A DNA stretch of 15,519 nt from Scenedesmus sp. ARA3. Lineage: Eukaryota > Chlorophyta > Chlorophyceae > Sphaeropleales > Scenedesmaceae. The position numbers and the translations under genes were made by a program. Under the pieces are notes generated by a model that was not told the origin of the DNA, ran no database searches, and saw nothing but the letters and a program-made list of their open reading frames with translations. The stretch lies in the NCBI GenBank assembly GCA_004335835.1, contig RWJK01000424.1, forward strand, positions 6,527-22,045, given 5' to 3'. This document shows positions 1 through 6,935 of this stretch, piece after piece; the stretch's first letter is position 1; every line of letters begins with the position of its first letter.

Positions 1-135
1 TGTGCTGTGCATGTGCTGTGCATGTGCTGTGCTGTGCATGTGCTGTGCATGTGCTGTGCTGTGCATGTGTGTGCATGTGCTGTGCATGTGCTGTGCTGTG
101 CATGTGTTGTGCATGTGTGTGCATGTGCTGTTGCA
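1..135. repeat. TGTGC/ATG microsatellite
   Basis: The stretch is built from short units of the type TGTGCTGTGCATG, repeated with small changes in order (TGTGC, TGTGCATG, TGTG). It runs from the window edge and breaks down into ordinary sequence near 130. No coding role is visible. It probably continues beyond the left edge. Confidence 0.9.
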
Positions 136-1190
136 GGCTCTCATCCGTGTGTGTCTGGCACGAGAAAGTGAGTAGGCAGCTACGCGCTTGATGTGCCCCG
201 TGCTGGGTGGGTGATAGAAGCTGCTTTTGTCATGCATGCTTGTTGCATACGTTTGCCTGCTTATACATGATTTCTGCACGCTTGATGTGGATGGTGTGCT
301 GTACCGTGTGCTGTATGAAGCGATGTAAGCTGCTTTTGGCATGCACCATCCAGTGCTCCCCTGCGCGCTTACCGCGCCTTCACAGGAAGGTGCATGTGGT
401 GTTGTCGTGCTGCTCTGTATGCCAGCCCATGTTGGCTACAGAGCTGCAGGAGGTGTTGGGTGATTGCAGGGTTGTGCTTAAATAGAATAAAAGAGGGTTA
501 TGAGGAGGCTGGTGCTGCGTGTTGATTGTTTGTGCCAGCCTTGACAACTTCGAGTTGCGTTTCGGCAGTTGGCACACTGCTATGCCATGATGCAACTGAA
601 ACATGCTTCCTGCATTGACGCGAGTGCTGCTACTACCGTTGCTGCAGCAGCCATCAGTGTGTTTGTACAACATGTTGACTCTGGGGTGTGTGTGCAGTAT
701 AACTCAACTGGTAACAGTGTGACAGCAGGTCTCCAGATGCAGAGTGCAATTACTCATCATCATCATGTGCAGAGTGCAATTACTGCGTCTGTGCAGCGTC
801 GTGCTTTCAAAGCACAAGCTGCACAAGCTTCGTCCAATCAAAACATGGCCTACCAACCAGCACCTGAGGGGGTTCCGCGGCAGTTGCGCTGACATTGGGT
901 GGTAACCTTTTCATTGCAGCTGGGCGCCAGCATGCTCTGTGGCACGCGCAAAGATCCCTGCGGAAGCTGGAGGGCGTAGCCCCTTAGCAAAACAGTGAAT
1001 GAAGACTGAATGGGAAAGAATTTTGATATAATCCACATTTGTGGGACTGCCGCAAACAGCCACAGCAGCCCCTGGAGGTCTTTCGAAGCTGTCAGTTGCA
1101 GGCACGTGTAAGCGTTTACGTGCACGTCTTTCGGAAGGACACACCCTTACGCGCCATTCAAGCGCTGCATGCTCGTTTTAGTCTATGATG
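136..1190. other. Stretch without a recognisable gene
   Basis: I find no exon chain, RNA gene or protein family here. Open frames of about 100 codons exist on both strands, but their translations are low-complexity or Cys/His-rich and resemble nothing I know. Visible structure: a 17-bp direct repeat (TGCAGAGTGCAATTACT) at 738-754 and 768-784 separated by a CAT run, and an imperfect hairpin at 1102-1123 whose arms are GCACGT and ACGTGC and which includes a CACGTG core. The hairpin is about 190 bp upstream of the TATA box and could belong to the promoter. Confidence 0.5.
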
Positions 1191-1238
1191 CAGTTATGTG
1201 AATTCTATTGCTGCGGGAAGACCAGCAGTGGTAAAGAG

Positions 1239-1317
1239 CAGGTCAGGAAGGTCACCTGACCTGCAGTGCGAGCTCGCACTTGGGCTCGAAACGAAGCTCG
1301 AGCAGCCCCTATATAAA
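1239..1317 (+). promoter_or_regulatory. Putative promoter: inverted repeat plus TATA box
   Basis: TATATAAA at 1310-1317 is a close match to a eukaryotic TATA box. About 46 bp upstream is a perfect inverted repeat: CAGGTCAGG at 1239-1247 and CCTGACCTG at 1255-1263 with a 7-nt spacer, a plausible binding site for a dimeric factor. The first coding exon of the metallopeptidase begins about 170 bp downstream, which leaves a 5' leader of roughly 140 nt. The position relative to a signal-peptide exon supports a real promoter. Regulation beyond this is not visible. Confidence 0.55.
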
Positions 1318-1485
1318 CTTACAAGCTGGTTATGCCGGGTATACGATGCTGTTCTGGCTCTAACTCAGTCGATAGAAGCGTTTCGCAGCCCAGTAACTTC
1401 GGACAGTGCTAGTGCAGACTGTGCACCCAGTGATTACAGTGGCATTGAAATAGTCTCCGGCCAACCCATTTGGTTTGCGCTTTAA

Positions 1486-1714
1486 ACGCGTCTTATTTTT
1501 CTGGTGGCCTTTGTGGTTGCCATTGCTCATGCCATCGCGGCGCAAAGCGACCCCGCAACTGCCACAGCTGACACCGCTGCGGCAGCATTCCGAGATCCGA
1601 GTTTCCCCGGCCTGTTCAGGCCCTTGCCGCCCGAATCCGATGCTTCCATTGCATCTGCGCAGATGCTCCCTAGGGACGTCCAAGTCGTGAGGGTTGCATC
1701 GGACACTGCTGCAG
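1486..1714 (+). CDS. Exon 1 of the metallopeptidase: signal peptide and start of propeptide
   Basis: From the stop TAA at 1483-1485 the frame reads ACG CGT CTT ATT..., giving an Arg followed by the hydrophobic stretch LIFLVAFVVAIAHAIAAQ, a convincing secretory signal with likely cleavage near AIA/AQS. A propeptide segment follows with FRDPSFPGLFRPLPPES and LPRDVQVVRVASD. There is no in-frame ATG before the signal peptide; ACG sits where M is expected. The only in-frame ATG, at 1663, would remove the leader. I end the exon at GCTGCAG/GTGGGA (1714, phase 1) rather than at the GTGAGG at 1687, because only phase 1 joins in frame to exon 2 (G-S-T-R-P-N). The context CTGCAG/GTGG at this donor is nearly identical to the acceptor context of exon 2. 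Confidence 0.6.
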
Positions 1715-2151
1715 GTGGGACTGGACTCCAGTTGCGACAGCTAGCTCAGCTAGCGCAGTGCGCAGCGCTGGGCAGAGACAAGCTGTTGCACTCCAGTGAC
1801 AAATAGCAATGCCTTTAACACAACTGCAATACAAGGCTGAATCTGGCAGCTCAGCAGTGCTGAGGGTCGCATCCGACACTGCTGCAGGTGGGACTGGATG
1901 TGGGACTGGCAGTTGGTTGCCGCGGCGGCCGCACTTGCAAGCACTGCCCGACAGTGAAGCAATGTATGATTTATTGCAACAGTGTAGGATTTATAGCATC
2001 AACTTTTTTCTGTGTAATATGTGTGTTGAGTCAAAAAGTCCTTGGGCGCCTGTGCTGCAGATGGGACTGGACAGTTGGCCGCCTGCACGTGCAAGCTACA
2101 CAACAATGTAGGAGCATTTATCGCCTACTCTGGCAGTGCACTAGTGCCACA

Positions 2152-2185
<34 letters not shown>

Positions 2186-2216
2186 CCGCTGCTGCTGCTG
2201 CTGCTGCTGCTGCCAG
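1715..2216 (+). repeat. Tandem copies of the exon-1 3' end plus donor, in intron 1
   Basis: The end of exon 1 and its donor (GACACTGCTGCAG/GTGGGACTGG) recur around 1850-1900, and again in decayed form around 2050-2075 (GTGCTGCAG/ATGGGACTGG). The junction points are 1715, 1888 and 2061, an exact 173-bp period. Flanking intron sequence is repeated with them (CAGTTGG, GCAAGC, CAATGTA, GGAT/CATTTAT). The third copy has lost the GT of the donor. The stretch ends in an impure CTG tract (about 2153-2214) before the first exon-2-like acceptor. Confidence 0.75.
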
Positions 2217-2529
2217 GTGGCACCCGCCCCAACGCCATGCCCACCCGCACCAGCCACATCGTGCTTAACAGCAACTACTACTGTTGCTACTGCTGCAGGT
2301 GGCACACGCCCCAACGCCATGCTCACCCGAATCAACCACATTGCCGCGAGTGTGAAACCTCCCAACATTCCGCTGACGGCTGCTGCTGCTGCTGCTGCTG
2401 ATGCTGATGCTGTTGCAGCTGCTGCAGGCAGCACCCGCCCCAACACCATGCTCACTCGCGTCAACCACACCATCCTGAGCGCGAACCATCTCAACATGCC
2501 ACTTACGAATGCTGCTGCTGCTGCTGCAG
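2217..2529 (+). repeat. Three upstream copies of the exon-2 acceptor and 5' part
   Basis: Three partial copies of the start of exon 2 begin at 2217, 2299 and 2428, before the longest copy at 2530. Each follows a CTG-rich tract ending in CAG and starts GTGGCACxCGCCCC or GCAGCACCCGCCCC. Their translations are GGTRPNAMLTRINH and GSTRPNTMLTRVNHTILSAN, against GSTRPNAMLTRVNHTILSAN in the final copy. Copies from 2299 on lie in the same reading frame (distances 129 and 102 bp) with no stop in the Ala-rich linkers between them. An in-frame repeat protein therefore cannot be excluded, though duplicated acceptors within an intron fit the rest of the locus better. Confidence 0.8.
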
Positions 2530-2787
2530 GCAGCACCCGCCCCAACGCCATGCTCACGCGCGTCAACCACACCATCCTGAGTGCAAACCCTCCAGGCATA
2601 CCTCTCACTCTGCCAGGCGTGTCCCGCCCAGTGCAAGCTGTGAGGACGGACAACATCAGGGAATGGCAGCAGATGGCGCCAAGACAGCAGCGGATGATGT
2701 GTGGGTTGGGGAGGTCAAGGGGCCAGGCATGTCGATGAGTGTGGTGACACTGCTGACCCAAGACTATGAGATGTACGGCACCGTCAG
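2530..2787 (+). CDS. Exon 2 of the metallopeptidase: propeptide, with a frameshift
   Basis: The acceptor is CTGCTGCAG/GC at phase 1. The frame reads GSTRPNAMLTRVNHTILSAN, PPGIPLTLPGVSRPVQAVRT, DNIRE. From about 2661 the meaningful frame shifts: AADGAKTAADDVWVGEVKG, PGMSMSVVTLLTQDYEMYGT, V, ending at AG/GTGAGA (phase 2). The VWVGEVKG...SVVTLL...YGTV pattern is the typical propeptide strand pattern (WxGxVxG, SxVTL, GxVR) of reprolysin-like proteases. One missing base around GGGAATGGCAG joins the two frames. A 20-nt GTGAGG...CAG intron would also restore frame but is too short to be credible. So this is either a disabling deletion or a sequencing/assembly indel. Confidence 0.65.
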
Positions 2788-2949
2788 GTGAGAGGCCTGG
2801 TAATATAGTCCGAATGACTCGACATCAAGCAGCACCTGCATGGAGAGATAAATCACGCTGACAGCTGCACGGCATGGAAATTTTTGAAGTTGTAGAACGC
2901 GACAGCTGATGTGTCAACACTATTCATCCATCCTGCATAACCTCTCTAG

Positions 2950-3025
2950 AGTGGTGCAGATCTGCCAAGTTTCAGCCGTCGAAAGGATGCACACCGCATG
3001 CTCAACCCCCATGCAAAGCCGCCTG
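2950..3025 (+). CDS. Exon 3 of the metallopeptidase: end of propeptide strand region
   Basis: The acceptor CTCTCTAG gives phase 2, which matches the end of exon 2 (AG + A = Arg). The translation is VVQICQVSAVERMHTACSTP followed by MQSRL. The QVSAV...MH pattern matches the propeptide segment that follows GTVR in reprolysin-like proteins (typically YxVSPVGxGxHxL). The donor is CTG/GTAAGC at phase 0, or 14 nt later CAG/GCAAGC (a GC-AG intron) at phase 2. Only the latter joins in frame to exon 4. The frame also stays open straight through the following CTG tract. Confidence 0.45.
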
Positions 3026-3040
3026 GTAAGCAGGCAAGCC

Positions 3041-3041
<1 letters not shown>

Positions 3042-3134
<93 letters not shown>
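3042..3134 (+). repeat. (CTG)31 tract directly before an acceptor
   Basis: 31 uninterrupted CTG triplets are followed by CTAG and the start of exon 4. It is one of the two longest pure tracts in the window. Read in the frame of exons 3 and 4 it would encode poly-alanine (GCT). In an intron it takes the place of the polypyrimidine tract. Uninterrupted length predicts high length variability between individuals. Confidence 0.95.
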
Positions 3135-3136
<2 letters not shown>

Positions 3137-3138
3137 AG

Positions 3139-3178
3139 GTACTTTGATGAGCAGAGGAAGGCTTTCAGGTCGTTCAGG
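3139..3178 (+). CDS. Exon 4 of the metallopeptidase (small)
   Basis: A short segment between a TAG acceptor and a GTAAGC donor. At phase 2 it reads YFDEQRKAFRSFR and ends at phase 0, which fits exon 5. I know no diagnostic motif for this piece. The support is the splice sites, the open frame and phase agreement with both neighbours when the GC donor of exon 3 is used. 3179-3378 downstream shows no further feature. Confidence 0.4.
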
Positions 3179-3378
3179 GTAAGCCCTTGACACCCTAACC
3201 TTGCCTGGTTGCTGTACTTGCCTTAACTGAGTTGAGAGTGCAGACAACAACCCACAGTTGCACTTTGTGCATGCAATGTAGCACACATTGGCACCCTTGC
3301 CCTGCTACTTCAATCAACTGTGCTACTGTACTACTGATGCTTGCTGTTGTTTGGGCTCGTTGGTATACTTGATGGCAG

Positions 3379-3555
3379 ATTCTGCCCAAGCCCGGCAGTC
3401 AGTTCACAGCCCAGCTCCAGGCCGCACAATTCAACATGCGCCAGGCCAACCCCCAAACACACAGCACCGTCACTAATGCACGGCATTTGTTGATGTTGCT
3501 GCCGATTGCAGATCCTGTCCAATCAGGCATCGCGTGCACAGCACAGCGCCCGGCC
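3379..3555 (+). repeat. Two upstream copies of the exon-5 acceptor and 5' part
   Basis: GGCAG/ATTCTGCCCAAGCCCGGCAG at 3379 continues to about 3475 with clear similarity to exon 5 (ILPKPGSQFTAQLQAAQFN against ILPKPGSQSTSQRLAAQYN). A second, more decayed copy at 3512-3555 (ATCCTGTCCAATCAGGCATC) aligns to the same segment with about one indel and ends at a GTAAGT. Both precede the intact exon and both carry the acceptor side only. Confidence 0.75.
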
Positions 3556-3634
3556 GTAAGTTTCGTCTAGGTCGTAGGTTTGAATTCTCTCCTGACACCC
3601 GTTGCAACATTTTGCGGCATTTGCGCCCATGCAG

Positions 3635-4189
3635 ATTCTGCCCAAGCCCGGCAGCCAGTCAACATCCCAGCGCCTCGCCGCACAATATAACACGCGCCAG
3701 GCCACCCTGACAGCCTCAATCGGGCCGGACGGCAACCTCACCCTGCCCTACCCATACGAAGTGGCAAGCAACAGTAGCGAGGAGGCTGCAGATGGAGCAG
3801 AGGTAACTGCAGCTGCAGCCAGTGCTGCTGCATCTGCACCCTCTTTTACTGCACAGGCGCTGGCTCCTCTACAGGATGAGAGGGAGTATGTGGTGGTTGA
3901 ATACAGGGAGCCAACCAAGCGGCGCATGTTCCGGCTGCAGAACAACGGCAATACCACTGCTGCTGCTGCTGTTACTGAGGCTGCAGCGGTAGTGAATGCA
4001 GACGTCACCGTGAGTCAGGCGTCGCCTGTGGTGCAAGATGTACTAATCGTGTACACTGCGGCGGCTGCCAGGCAAGCCCGCGGCAAATCGGCGATCAAGG
4101 CGGCAGCGCGGGACACGGGTGCTCGCCCCAACAAGGCCTATGCTGATACTGGGCTCAATTTGAGGCAGAGGCTGGTGGATGTCCGAGCG
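3635..4189 (+). CDS. Exon 5 of the metallopeptidase: start of the peptidase domain
   Basis: The longest exon, 185 codons, phase 0 to 0. It begins ILPKPGSQSTSQRLAAQYN, then GPDGNLTLPYPYE, an Ala-rich linker of about 60 residues containing EYVVVEYREPTKRRMF, and then the domain start VVQDVLIVYTAAAARQARGK, SAIKAAARDTGARPNKAYAD, TGLNLRQRLVDVRA before GTGAGT. The last part matches the beginning of reprolysin-like peptidase domains (VDVLVVYTPAAR..., ...TNQAYANSGVN.R.RLVGV). In homologues this forms the first beta-strand and alpha-helix; the zinc ligands lie further on. YTAAAARQA instead of the common YTPAAR is a mild deviation. The family call is confident. The enzyme would act outside the cell, for example on wall proteins. 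Confidence 0.8.
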
Positions 4190-4657
4190 GTGAGTTGCGG
4201 GCATCCGATGTGTGACACAGTATGCGTCATTTGTAATGCATTCAAACTGTGCATGCACCAGTGCCGCACCAATCGGGCATATGCTGATACTGGGATTAAC
4301 CTGAGGCAGAGCTGGTTGATGCGCGCGCGGTGAGTTGCGGGCAACCGATGTGTGACACACTATGTGTCAATTGTCATGCATTCAAACTGTGCATGCACCA
4401 GTGCCGCCCCAACAAGGCAAATGCTGATACTGGGCTCAACCTGAGGCAAAGGCTGGTGAACGTAAGCTCGGTGAGTTCCGGTTAAATAATAAGATTCGAC
4501 AAGCTTTTAGCACATATAGGGGCCTGGAGCGGCTGCCAGGCATGCCGGCGGCGAGTCGGCGATCAAGGCTGCAGCGCAGGACACGGTTGCCTGCAGCAAC
4601 AAGGCGTATGCTGATACTGGGCTGAACCTGAGGCAGAGGCTGGTTGATGTGCGCGCG
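4190..4657 (+). repeat. Three downstream copies of the exon-5 3' end plus donor
   Basis: Copies of the exon-5 end (NKAYADTGLNLRQRLVDVRA/GTGAGT) end at 4329, 4470 and 4657. Intron sequence is duplicated with them (GTGAGTTGCGGGCA, CGATGTGTGACACA, CATTCAAACTGTGCATGCACC). Spacings are 140, 141 and 187 bp. The first copy is damaged (RTNRAYADTGINLRQSW then shifted). The second is nearly intact (PNKANADTGLNLRQRLVNV). The last is the longest, starts around 4528 and reads AAARHAGGESAIKAAAQDT through VDVRA without a stop. The 4658-4774 intron shows nothing else. Confidence 0.85.
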
Positions 4658-4774
4658 GTGAGTGTGAAGGCATCTTGCAAACGGGCATGTCACTAGTCTC
4701 CCAGATGAACTCTGCATGCAATGATATGATTGCGGCATTAATGCCGCACCAACAAGGCCTCCATAACGCCGCGC

Positions 4775-4938
4775 CAACAACTTTACCTCTCCACATCTGG
4801 CGACGTCTTGCATATTGTTGTTACAACATTCTGTTATAACAACCATGGTTCCCGCTTTGCCAACCGCAGGTGAAATGCAACGAGTTTTCCCGCTCCAGGT
4901 CTGGCGATGACTTGGAAGACCTCACAAGGGACAACTAA
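4775..4938 (+). repeat. Two upstream copies of the exon-6 5' part
   Basis: Near 4775-4812 a strongly decayed copy (CAACAACTTTACCTCTCCAC, ATCTGGCGACGTCTTG), and at 4870-4938 a better copy preceded by CAACCGCAG: VKCNEFSRSRSGDDLEDLTR ending in a TAA. Both resemble the start of exon 6 (VNYNEFSRSKSGDVLEDLTR). The intervening introns are related too: GTTATAACAACCATGGTTCC against CATAACCAACGTGGTCCCTG. Confidence 0.7.
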
Positions 4939-4984
4939 TAAACATAACTCATAACCAACGTGGTCCCTGCTTTCTCAACAGCAG

Positions 4985-5080
4985 GTCAACTACAACGAGT
5001 TCTCTAGGAGCAAGTCTGGCGATGTCTTGGAGGACCTCACAAGGGGAAGGATCCCTGATGTGCTTGCTTGGCGTGATCAG
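4985..5080 (+). CDS. Exon 6 of the metallopeptidase
   Basis: Thirty-two codons, phase 0 to 0, between AACAGCAG and GTGATT. The translation is VNYNEFSRSKSGDVLEDLTR followed by GRIPDVLAWRDQ. In reprolysin-like enzymes the VxYxE strand, an L..L helix and (H)xxRDxxGADLV follow the AYxxSGVN segment, so this exon continues exon 5 in the right order. The next expected residues are VGADLV and then the zinc-binding helix. After the donor, and after the second copy, the sequence reads GTGATTGCAG/TTAACCTGCTGTAA, which may be a remnant of that exon with a premature stop. Confidence 0.65.
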
Positions 5081-5127
5081 GTGATTGCACTGCAAAGTAA
5101 CGGGTACTTTACTGTCATATTTACTCT

Positions 5128-5182
5128 CTTGGAGGACCTCACCAGGGGCAGGATCCCTGATGTGCTTGCTTGGCGTGATCAG
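5128..5182 (+). repeat. Downstream copy of the exon-6 3' end plus donor
   Basis: LEDLTRGRIPDVLAWRDQ/GTGATT is repeated almost perfectly 102 bp after the intact exon end. It lacks the 5' half and an acceptor. Only a few bases differ, so it is one of the youngest duplications in the window. Confidence 0.85.
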
Positions 5183-5573
5183 GTGATTGCAGTTAACCTG
5201 CTGTAAAATGACGAAATCTAGACAAAGCCAGGATCCCAAAGGACGCTGGTCATGCACAGCTGCGCACCTTCAAGCAATGCTGCTGTCAGTACTAATTAGG
5301 TTATAACCCGGACAATACTTTTTGGAAGAGCCTCGGCGCGAAACGGCAAGTAAGTCGCATCATGGGATCACAGTATACTTCTGTACAGGACGACTGCTGC
5401 CTTTGTTGCCCTGCGAATGTCAGGAAAGTCGGAGTGCTGGAATCAATATCCAGCACCGCCATTGTGCTGCTGCTGCTTGAGTAATGTGTTGTCGGCGGCA
5501 CGTCACAGCCGCTGACCTCTGACAACTCAACACAAGTGATGTGTCTAAACTTTGTTGTCCAGGCATGCTGCAG
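5183..5573. other. Stretch where catalytic exons would be expected; none found
   Basis: I read all three + frames for a zinc-binding helix (HExxHxxGxxHD, codons CAY-GAR...CAY) and found none. A short CTG run and several weak splice-like signals are present, but no segment with recognisable protein similarity. The exon upstream ends at phase 0 and the next recognised exon starts at phase 1. So if they are one gene, at least one exon of length 3n+1 is missing or unrecognised here. Confidence 0.5.
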
Positions 5574-5852
5574 GCACCATCTCTGGCTTTCTTGCTCCTG
5601 GTTACATGTTCATAAACTACAGCCATTGAAAAACCAATCGCTTGTCTGTGTTTGTGTTGTTCGTGCTGCTGCAGGCACCATCTCTGGCACCATCGCATCT
5701 GTTTTGATGTTCACAGCTACAGCCATTGAAAACTCATTGCCTGCAATTTTCTGTGTTTGTGTTGTCCATGCTGCCCCTGGTTTGATCTTCCCAGCTACAG
5801 CCATCGACGGCCCTGCACGTACCATTTGTATGTCTTTGTGTAACTGCTGCAG
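5574..5852 (+). repeat. Upstream copies of the first fascin-like exon acceptor
   Basis: CTGCAG/GCACCATCTCTGGC occurs at 5574 and 5675, with a more degenerate unit near 5770-5815, before the intact exon at 5853 (GCACCATGTCTGGCACCATT). Each unit of about 80-100 bp also carries CTACAGCCATTGAAAA-like and TGTGTTTGTGTTGT stretches. The 5675 copy reads GTISGTIA before diverging. The acceptor side only is duplicated. Confidence 0.75.
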
Positions 5853-6139
5853 GCACCATGTCTGGCACCATTGCCATGCGGGGCGGCAGGGAGGGCAAGT
5901 ACTGCACAGGTGGGATCGCGCTGCCAGCATTGGCAACCATCATCTTTATCAAAACATGCATATAGATGATAGTGGTATCTTGATCAGTAACTGCTGCTGC
6001 GATGACAGGGAGGGCAAGTACTGCTGCTGCGGCAGCTGCTGCAGCACTTCTGAACACGTATCAACTAGCTGCAGTCGAAAGCTGAAGCTGCAGCCCCTAG
6101 TGCTTTCATCTCGCTAGTTTGACCATTCCACCACGCTGC

Positions 6140-6175
<36 letters not shown>

Positions 6176-6641
6176 CCCTGCCTGCTTCTGCTTCTGCCTG
6201 CAGACGACCAGGATCGTATGCAGTGCAACCGCATTGGGGCCTGGGAGCGCCTGCGCGTAAAAAAACATACATGCTTCTAAAACTCCTTGGCTGCTGCTTC
6301 TCCTTCTGCCTGCAGATGACCAGGACCGCATGCGGTGCAACCGCAACAGCATCGGAGCACGGGAACGCCTGCGCGTTGAAAACCTTGGACCAGGCAAGAT
6401 CGCGCTGCGCGGCGGCAGACCTGGCCAGTACTGCGCGGATGACAACGACCGGGTGATCTGCAACAGGGATTACGCCTCTCCCGGCGCCTGGGAGATGTTC
6501 ACGGTCGAGTCTCTTGGCGGTAATCGCATTGCGCTGCGTGGGGGTCGGAGTGGCAAGTACTGTGCTGATGATGGGGATAGGATGGTGTGTAACAGGGACG
6601 CAATTGGAGCCTGGGAGCAGTACACTGTGGAGAGCCTTTGA
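5853..6641 (+). CDS. Fascin-like (beta-trefoil, actin-crosslinking type) module, two exons and stop
   Basis: Exon 5853-5909 reads TMSGTIAMRGGREGKYCT with phase 1 at both ends. It joins exon 6316-6641 (G + AT = Asp) to give KYCTDDQDRMRCNRNSIGAR, then IALRGGRPGQYCADDNDRVI and IALRGGRSGKYCADDGDRMV with CNRDAIGAWEQYTVESL before TGA at 6639-6641. The repeated pattern IALRGGRxGKYCADDxDRxxCNRxxIGxWExFTVExL, about 45 residues, is characteristic of fascin-like beta-trefoil repeats. Two and a half repeats are seen, so the 5' part must come from further upstream. It could be the C-terminal domain of the metallopeptidase gene or a separate gene. The molecular role (carbohydrate or protein binding) is not determined. 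Confidence 0.75.
5910..6315 (+). repeat. Intron with duplicated junction fragments and (CTG)11
   Basis: At about 6001-6023 a fragment of the preceding exon recurs (GACAGGGAGGGCAAGTACTGC) without its donor. (CTG)11 lies at 6142-6174. At 6204-6258, after TGCCTGCAG, there is a copy of the next exon's beginning that reads DDQDRMQCNRIGAWERLRVK and then runs into A-rich sequence. The pyrimidine tracts before 6204 and 6316 are also alike (CTTCTGCCTGCAG). Again, the downstream copy is of the 3' side and the upstream copy of the 5' side. Confidence 0.75.
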
Positions 6642-6755
6642 GGCACCACCATCCGCCTGCAGTTGCCTGCCTCCCTTTGATCCGGAGAAATCCATCACTG
6701 CGTCTAATCAGCAGCACCCTTGCTTGGTGTGGGCTGCAATGCTTTGAACGCATGT

Positions 6756-6872
6756 GGCATTGCGCTGCGTGAGGGCCGGAACGGCAAGGGTTGTGCAGAT
6801 GATGGAGACAGGATGGTGTGCAACAGGGACGGAGTTGGAGCATGCGAGCAGTACACTGTGGAGAGCCTGTAA
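6756..6872 (+). repeat. First downstream copy of the fascin-like terminal repeat, with its own stop
   Basis: It reads IALREGRNGKGCADDGDRMV then CNRDGVGACEQYTVESL and a TAA at 6870-6872, in a single open frame. Compared with the real last repeat it has lost core residues (GG to EG, Y to G, W to C) but has no frameshift. It has no credible acceptor. It lies 231 bp after the first stop and could be part of the 3' UTR. The TAA overlaps a TGTAA (6868-6872). Confidence 0.8.
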
Positions 6873-6935
6873 GCATCAGCCTGGTTTGGTGTGAGCTGCA
6901 CTGGTTTTTGTTTTGAACAGTTTTGATAGCACTTT

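Larger units (their letters stand above)
1486..5080 (+). pseudogene. Reprolysin-like (M12-type) zinc metallopeptidase gene, degenerate copy lacking the catalytic exons
   Basis: Exons 1486-1714, 2530-2787, 2950-3025, 3139-3178, 3635-4189 and 4985-5080 form a chain with mostly matching phases (1, 2, 0 or 2, 0, 0). The product reads as signal peptide, propeptide with VWVGEVKG...SVVTLL...YGTVR and QVSAV motifs, then the start of a peptidase domain: VVQDVLIVYTAAAARQARG, AIKAAA, NKAYADTGLNLRQRLVDV, then VNYNEF and a WRDQ end. In bacterial and algal reprolysin-like enzymes this order (VxYTPAAR, TNxAYxxSGVN, Vx-Y-E, RDxxGADLV) leads directly to the HExxHxxGxxHD zinc site. That site is not found on either strand before 5850. 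The expected initiator reads ACG, and exon 2 has a 1-base frameshift near 2661. Family assignment is strong for exons 2, 5 and 6. Pseudogene status is inference; assembly errors or exons outside the recognised set are alternatives. Confidence 0.75.

Noticed and set aside
2141..2761. 206-codon minus-strand open frame
   Set aside because: It is the complement of the exon-2 repeats. The + strand carries splice signals and family motifs; the minus translation has none.
3560..3600. tRNA T-arm-like sequence (GTAGGTTTGAATTCT) after GCGCCCGGCC
   Set aside because: No cloverleaf can be built upstream. The preceding bases align to exon 5 as a decayed acceptor copy, so the resemblance is coincidental.
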